Shown piece by piece: positions 6,377-8,686 of a stretch of DNA of 8,686 nt. The DNA comes from an uncultured Veillonellaceae bacterium (GTDB lineage Bacteria > Bacillota > Negativicutes > Veillonellales > Negativicoccaceae), in the NCBI GenBank assembly GCA_900556745.1, contig USPU01000035.1, positions 1-8,686 on the forward strand, read 5' to 3'. The stretch's first letter is position 1. Every line of letters starts with the position of its first letter. The position numbers and the translations under genes are program-made. The notes beneath the pieces are model-generated. The model did not search any database. It was not told the origin of the DNA and saw only the letters and a program-made list of their open reading frames with translations.

Positions 6377-8370
6377 ATATCCTCCTTTCCCGTACCAGCA
6401 CGATATGTGGCGGAATTTTCCAGCGCGAGTTTTTCGTGGCTGGGCCGCCAAGCATACCAGGTTTCATTTTCATACTGTTGACGTTCCAACAAATGCAGTT
6501 CTTCCAACACGGTCACCGCCGCGAACAAATCCCGCGCGGCATACGGCAAGCCGCTCTGCTCCGCGAGAATGGTCTGAACTTGCGCGACGGTCCGATTATG
6601 CGGCTCTAAAAGAACGCGCAGTTCACGATACACGGCCACCATAATTTCGCGGTCTAAATGCGCTTTTTGCTCGTTTTCCCACGTGATATCTTTCACCACG
6701 CCCTGCACCCGCACCTGATCCTGCCAAATATTTTTTTGCAGCGCGTAAACGATCGCGGCGGTATCGCCGGTGAAAATTTCGGTGGTCAGTTCCCCAAATC
6801 CCCAGCCGACACATTCCAATTCATCGCCTTGCTGCGCAAAGTTGGCTTTCAAATGGCGCCGATCTTTACCGATACGGCGAATTTTTTGCACGGTCAGATC
6901 GCGGGACGCAAACAAAGGCGACGGATTGCTTTCGCCGAACGGCTCTAATCGTTCGAGCGCCGTGACGAAATCCAAATCGACATCCGTCAACGCAAGCGCG
7001 CGTTCCACGCGCAGCACCGGTATGAAATCGTCCGGTGTTAAATGCGTATCGGCATACTCCTGTAAACGCTTGCGCAATTCGGGAATGCGTTCTTCCCGAA
7101 TGGAAAATCCGGCCGCCTGATGATGTCCGCCGAATTGCTCCAAAATGTCCGCGCAGGAATGCAGCGCGTCATATATATCCAAAGCGGGAATACTCCGGCA
7201 TGAACCTTTGCCGATCCCGTCGTTTATGGAAATCACCAAGGCGGGGCGATGAAAGCTGTCCACCAAGCGCGAGGCCACAATACCGATGACGCCCGGATGC
7301 CAAGCCGCTCCGTCCACCACCAGCATGCGGTCATCACCGGTGCCAAGCTCTGCCAAGCGCTGCCGAGCCGCGGTCACCAGCTCACGTTCCAACGCCTGGC
7401 GCTCACTGTTAATCGTAAATAATTTTTGCGCGAGCGCCAGCGCTTCCTCCGCGTCGGTCGCCGTTAAAAGCTGCACGCCCAAACGCGCATGCGCCAAACG
7501 TCCCGCCGCATTTAAGCGCGGCGCGATGGAAAATCCGATGCGCTCGGAGGTCACTTGCTCCGGATCAACTTCACAGACCTGTAAAAGCGCGCGTAAACCG
7601 ACATTATCCGTCGTTGCAAACCGTTTCAATCCCTCTTTGACGTACAAACGGTTTTCCGCCAATAACGGCACCACATCGGCGACCGTCCCCAACGTCACGA
7701 GTTCAATATCATCCGTATAATCTTCGCCTTTGATCTCCCACCAAAGCGCGCGGCACAGTGTGTAAGCCACGCCTACCCCCGCCAGATTTTTATCGGGATA
7801 GGCACAGCCGGGCTGTTTCGGATTGATGACGGCAAGCGCCTGCGGCAATTCTTCCGGCGGTTGGTGATGGTCCGTCACGATCAAATCCAACGGTCCTTGA
7901 AAACGGTTGCACAACTGCGTCGAGCTGATTCCGCAGTCCACGGTGATGACTAGTTTCACGCCCTTGGCGACAAGTTCCGCAAGCGCCGTTTCGTTCAGGC
8001 CGTAACCCTCCTCAATGCGATCGGGAATATAATACTCTACATTGCCGCCAAGTCGACGCAAACAGCGTAACATCACCGACGTGGAAGTAATTCCGTCGAC
8101 ATCATAATCGCCGTAGATAACGATTGTTTCTTGCGCTTTTAACGCTTGCGAAATACGCTCTACCGCTTTCTTTGTTCCTTTTAAAAGCGCCGAATCAAAC
8201 CGATCCGCAAGTGTTGCATGAAAAAAATTCTGCGCCGCCTCCACGGTGCAGATCCCCCGTTGTACCAGCATATTCGCCACGATGAGCGGCAAATCGAATG
8301 CATGGGCCAGTACATCCGCTTGTTCCGTATTTTCCTCTACCGGCACAAATTGCCAATGTTTTTTTTGCAT
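6364..8370 (-). CDS. recJ: Single-stranded-DNA-specific 5'-3' exonuclease RecJ
   Basis: The 668-residue DHH-superfamily nuclease degrades single-stranded DNA 5' to 3' in recombination, mismatch and replication-fork repair. Catalytic motifs in order: YGDYDVDG (86-93), TVDCG (143-147), TDHH (166-169), GTVADVVPL (228-236) and RLNAAGRL (285-292). The DHHA1 part follows with GKGSCRS (387-393) and FGGHHQAAG (413-421), then LEPFGESNP (475-483), which leads into an OB-fold to about residue 565. All metal-binding residues appear intact. The protein is longer than E. coli RecJ (577 aa) and shorter than B. subtilis RecJ (about 786 aa). The extra roughly 100 C-terminal residues look like a helical winged-helix-type domain. 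The ATG at 8370 has only a weak GGTGG site just upstream, but the upstream sequence is non-coding. It is the first gene after the promoter at 8401-8409 and overlaps rel by 13 nt. Confidence 0.96.
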   Translation of the reverse strand: MQKKHWQFVPVEENTEQADVLAHAFDLPLIVANMLVQRGICTVEAAQNFFHATLADRFDSALLKGTKKAVERISQALKAQETIVIYGDYDVDGITSTSVMLRCLRRLGGNVEYYIPDRIEEGYGLNETALAELVAKGVKLVITVDCGISSTQLCNRFQGPLDLIVTDHHQPPEELPQALAVINPKQPGCAYPDKNLAGVGVAYTLCRALWWEIKGEDYTDDIELVTLGTVADVVPLLAENRLYVKEGLKRFATTDNVGLRALLQVCEVDPEQVTSERIGFSIAPRLNAAGRLAHARLGVQLLTATDAEEALALAQKLFTINSERQALERELVTAARQRLAELGTGDDRMLVVDGAAWHPGVIGIVASRLVDSFHRPALVISINDGIGKGSCRSIPALDIYDALHSCADILEQFGGHHQAAGFSIREERIPELRKRLQEYADTHLTPDDFIPVLRVERALALTDVDLDFVTALERLEPFGESNPSPLFASRDLTVQKIRRIGKDRRHLKANFAQQGDELECVGWGFGELTTEIFTGDTAAIVYALQKNIWQDQVRVQGVVKDITWENEQKAHLDREIMVAVYRELRVLLEPHNRTVAQVQTILAEQSGLPYAARDLFAAVTVLEELHLLERQQYENETWYAWRPSHEKLALENSATYRAGTGKEDIWKP
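6381..6388 (-). promoter_or_regulatory. Strong ribosome binding site that fixes the rel start
   Basis: AAAGGAGG, 4 nt upstream of the ATG at 6376 and inside the last codons of recJ (the G-K-E-D region). It is the best Shine-Dalgarno in the window and argues against the longer open frame that begins at 6451. Confidence 0.88.
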
Positions 8371-8400
8371 ACTTCCACCAGTTTCTTTTACTATTTTTCT

Positions 8401-8409
8401 ATTGTAGCA
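8401..8409 (-). promoter_or_regulatory. Probable extended -10 promoter for recJ and the downstream operon
   Basis: The minus strand reads TGCTACAAT, an extended -10 (TGn plus TACAAT, five of six matches to TATAAT). It lies 30 nt upstream of the recJ ATG, giving an expected short leader of about 24 nt. No good -35 hexamer is found 16-18 nt upstream, which extended -10 promoters can tolerate. The surrounding AT-rich sequence and the absence of a gene between the rRNA terminator and recJ support it. Promoter activity is inferred from sequence only. Confidence 0.6.
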
Positions 8410-8441
8410 CTTTTTATTCTCAATTACTATTTATTTTCAAT
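8408..8441 (-). repeat. Tandem 17-bp direct repeat upstream of the recJ -10 element
   Basis: Two adjacent copies on the minus strand, ATTGAAAATAAATAGTA (8441-8425) and ATTGAGAATAAAAAGTG (8424-8408), match at 14 of 17 positions. The second copy runs into the TG of the extended -10. A 17-bp period is under two helical turns, and the position would suit a regulator site covering the -35 region. Low-complexity AT-rich sequence could also give this by chance. Confidence 0.5.
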
Positions 8442-8614
8442 ATTTGTATGCAAAGTCCATCTCAATCATCTTTAATAAGTCTTTTCTATACAACGATTTA
8501 GCCATCGCTCTTTGTGTTCTCCAAAAACGAAAATGAAAATCACGGTGTAAAGCATGCGATGTTCGCTAGCGTTTATTTCATAAAAATAATCGGACGAAAA
8601 TACCTGCGCGCAAT

Positions 8615-8645
8615 AAAAAAAGAGACCGTCATTCGACGGTCTCTT
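8615..8645 (-). terminator. Intrinsic terminator of the upstream rRNA operon
   Basis: Arms at 8645-8635 and 8630-8620 pair perfectly over 11 bp around a 4-nt loop (8634-8631). On the minus strand the hairpin is followed by a run of T residues (8620-8615). It starts about six bases after the expected 5S rRNA 3' end. The U-tract exists only for minus-strand transcription, so it ends the rRNA transcript and does not serve a plus-strand gene. Confidence 0.93.
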
Positions 8646-8651
8646 CGCGTA

Positions 8652-8686
8652 ATCAGCAGCTACCTATGCTCCCGGGCCGTTTCCAG
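8652..8686 (-). rRNA. rrf: 5S ribosomal RNA, 3' end only (cut by the window edge)
   Basis: The minus strand from the window edge carries CCCGGGAGCATAGGTAGCTG followed by CTGA. This matches the 3' third of bacterial 5S rRNA: a helix IV/loop E GGGAG-n-ATAGG segment followed by the closing strand of helix I, here GCTGCTGA. An intrinsic terminator begins a few bases later, as expected at the end of a 16S-23S-5S operon. Only about 35 nt are visible, so the assignment rests on this motif and the context. The exact mature 3' end (taken near 8652) is an estimate. Confidence 0.82.

Noticed and set aside
6377..6451. Longer rel start adding 25 residues
   Set aside because: The extension is encoded inside recJ, has no ribosome site of its own and is basic and unlike the family N-terminus, whereas a near-perfect AAAGGAGG precedes the ATG at 6376.
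8571..8590. AT-rich inverted repeat (TTATTT / AAATAA around a short loop)
   Set aside because: Six weak base pairs in AT-rich intergenic DNA are expected by chance; there is no adjacent gene or U-tract to give it a role.

Overview
The window is a compact, strongly conserved housekeeping block. Every gene lies on the minus strand, so the reading order is from high to low coordinates. The organism is a member of the Bacillota. The order recJ - (p)ppGpp synthetase/hydrolase - dtd - metallo-beta-lactamase-fold hydrolase - ... - hemZ - hisS is the classic Bacillota/Clostridia arrangement. The 5S rRNA tail and the mid-range GC content lead me to favour an anaerobic Negativicutes-type lineage (Veillonella/Megasphaera/Dialister relatives). 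That last step is an inference I hold with moderate confidence only. The HemZ-type radical SAM gene fits an anaerobic or microaerobic life.

Region by region on the minus strand: 8686-8652 is the 3' end of a 5S rRNA gene. It is followed at 8645-8615 by a perfect hairpin plus U-tract, the intrinsic terminator of an rRNA operon. About 245 bases of AT-rich intergenic DNA follow (8614-8371), holding an extended -10 promoter and a 17-bp tandem direct repeat. After that comes one uninterrupted gene string: recJ (8370-6364), relA/rsh (6376-4157), dtd (4157-3708), a glyoxalase-II-like MBL hydrolase (3700-3059), an AI-2E family permease (3092-1992), a Fur-family regulator (1976-1518), hemZ (1521-82), and the first 28 codons of hisS (85-1). 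No gap inside this string exceeds 15 nt, and five of the seven junctions overlap. It therefore looks like a single operon, or a series of operons with promoters buried in coding sequence.

Functionally the string mixes DNA repair (RecJ), the stringent response (Rel), translation quality control and tRNA charging (Dtd, HisRS), detoxification or thioester hydrolysis (MBL), a membrane permease, metal-dependent transcription control (Fur) and anaerobic heme synthesis (HemZ). Two local features stand out. First, a permease and a Fur-type regulator sit between the MBL gene and hemZ, with fur overlapping hemZ by 4 nt. Second, recJ directly overlaps rel, with no apt (adenine phosphoribosyltransferase) gene between them, where many Bacillota have one. 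I see no mobile element, CRISPR array, phage gene or defence system, and no convincing undescribed system. The most interesting open points are the fur-hemZ coupling and the tandem repeat at the recJ promoter.
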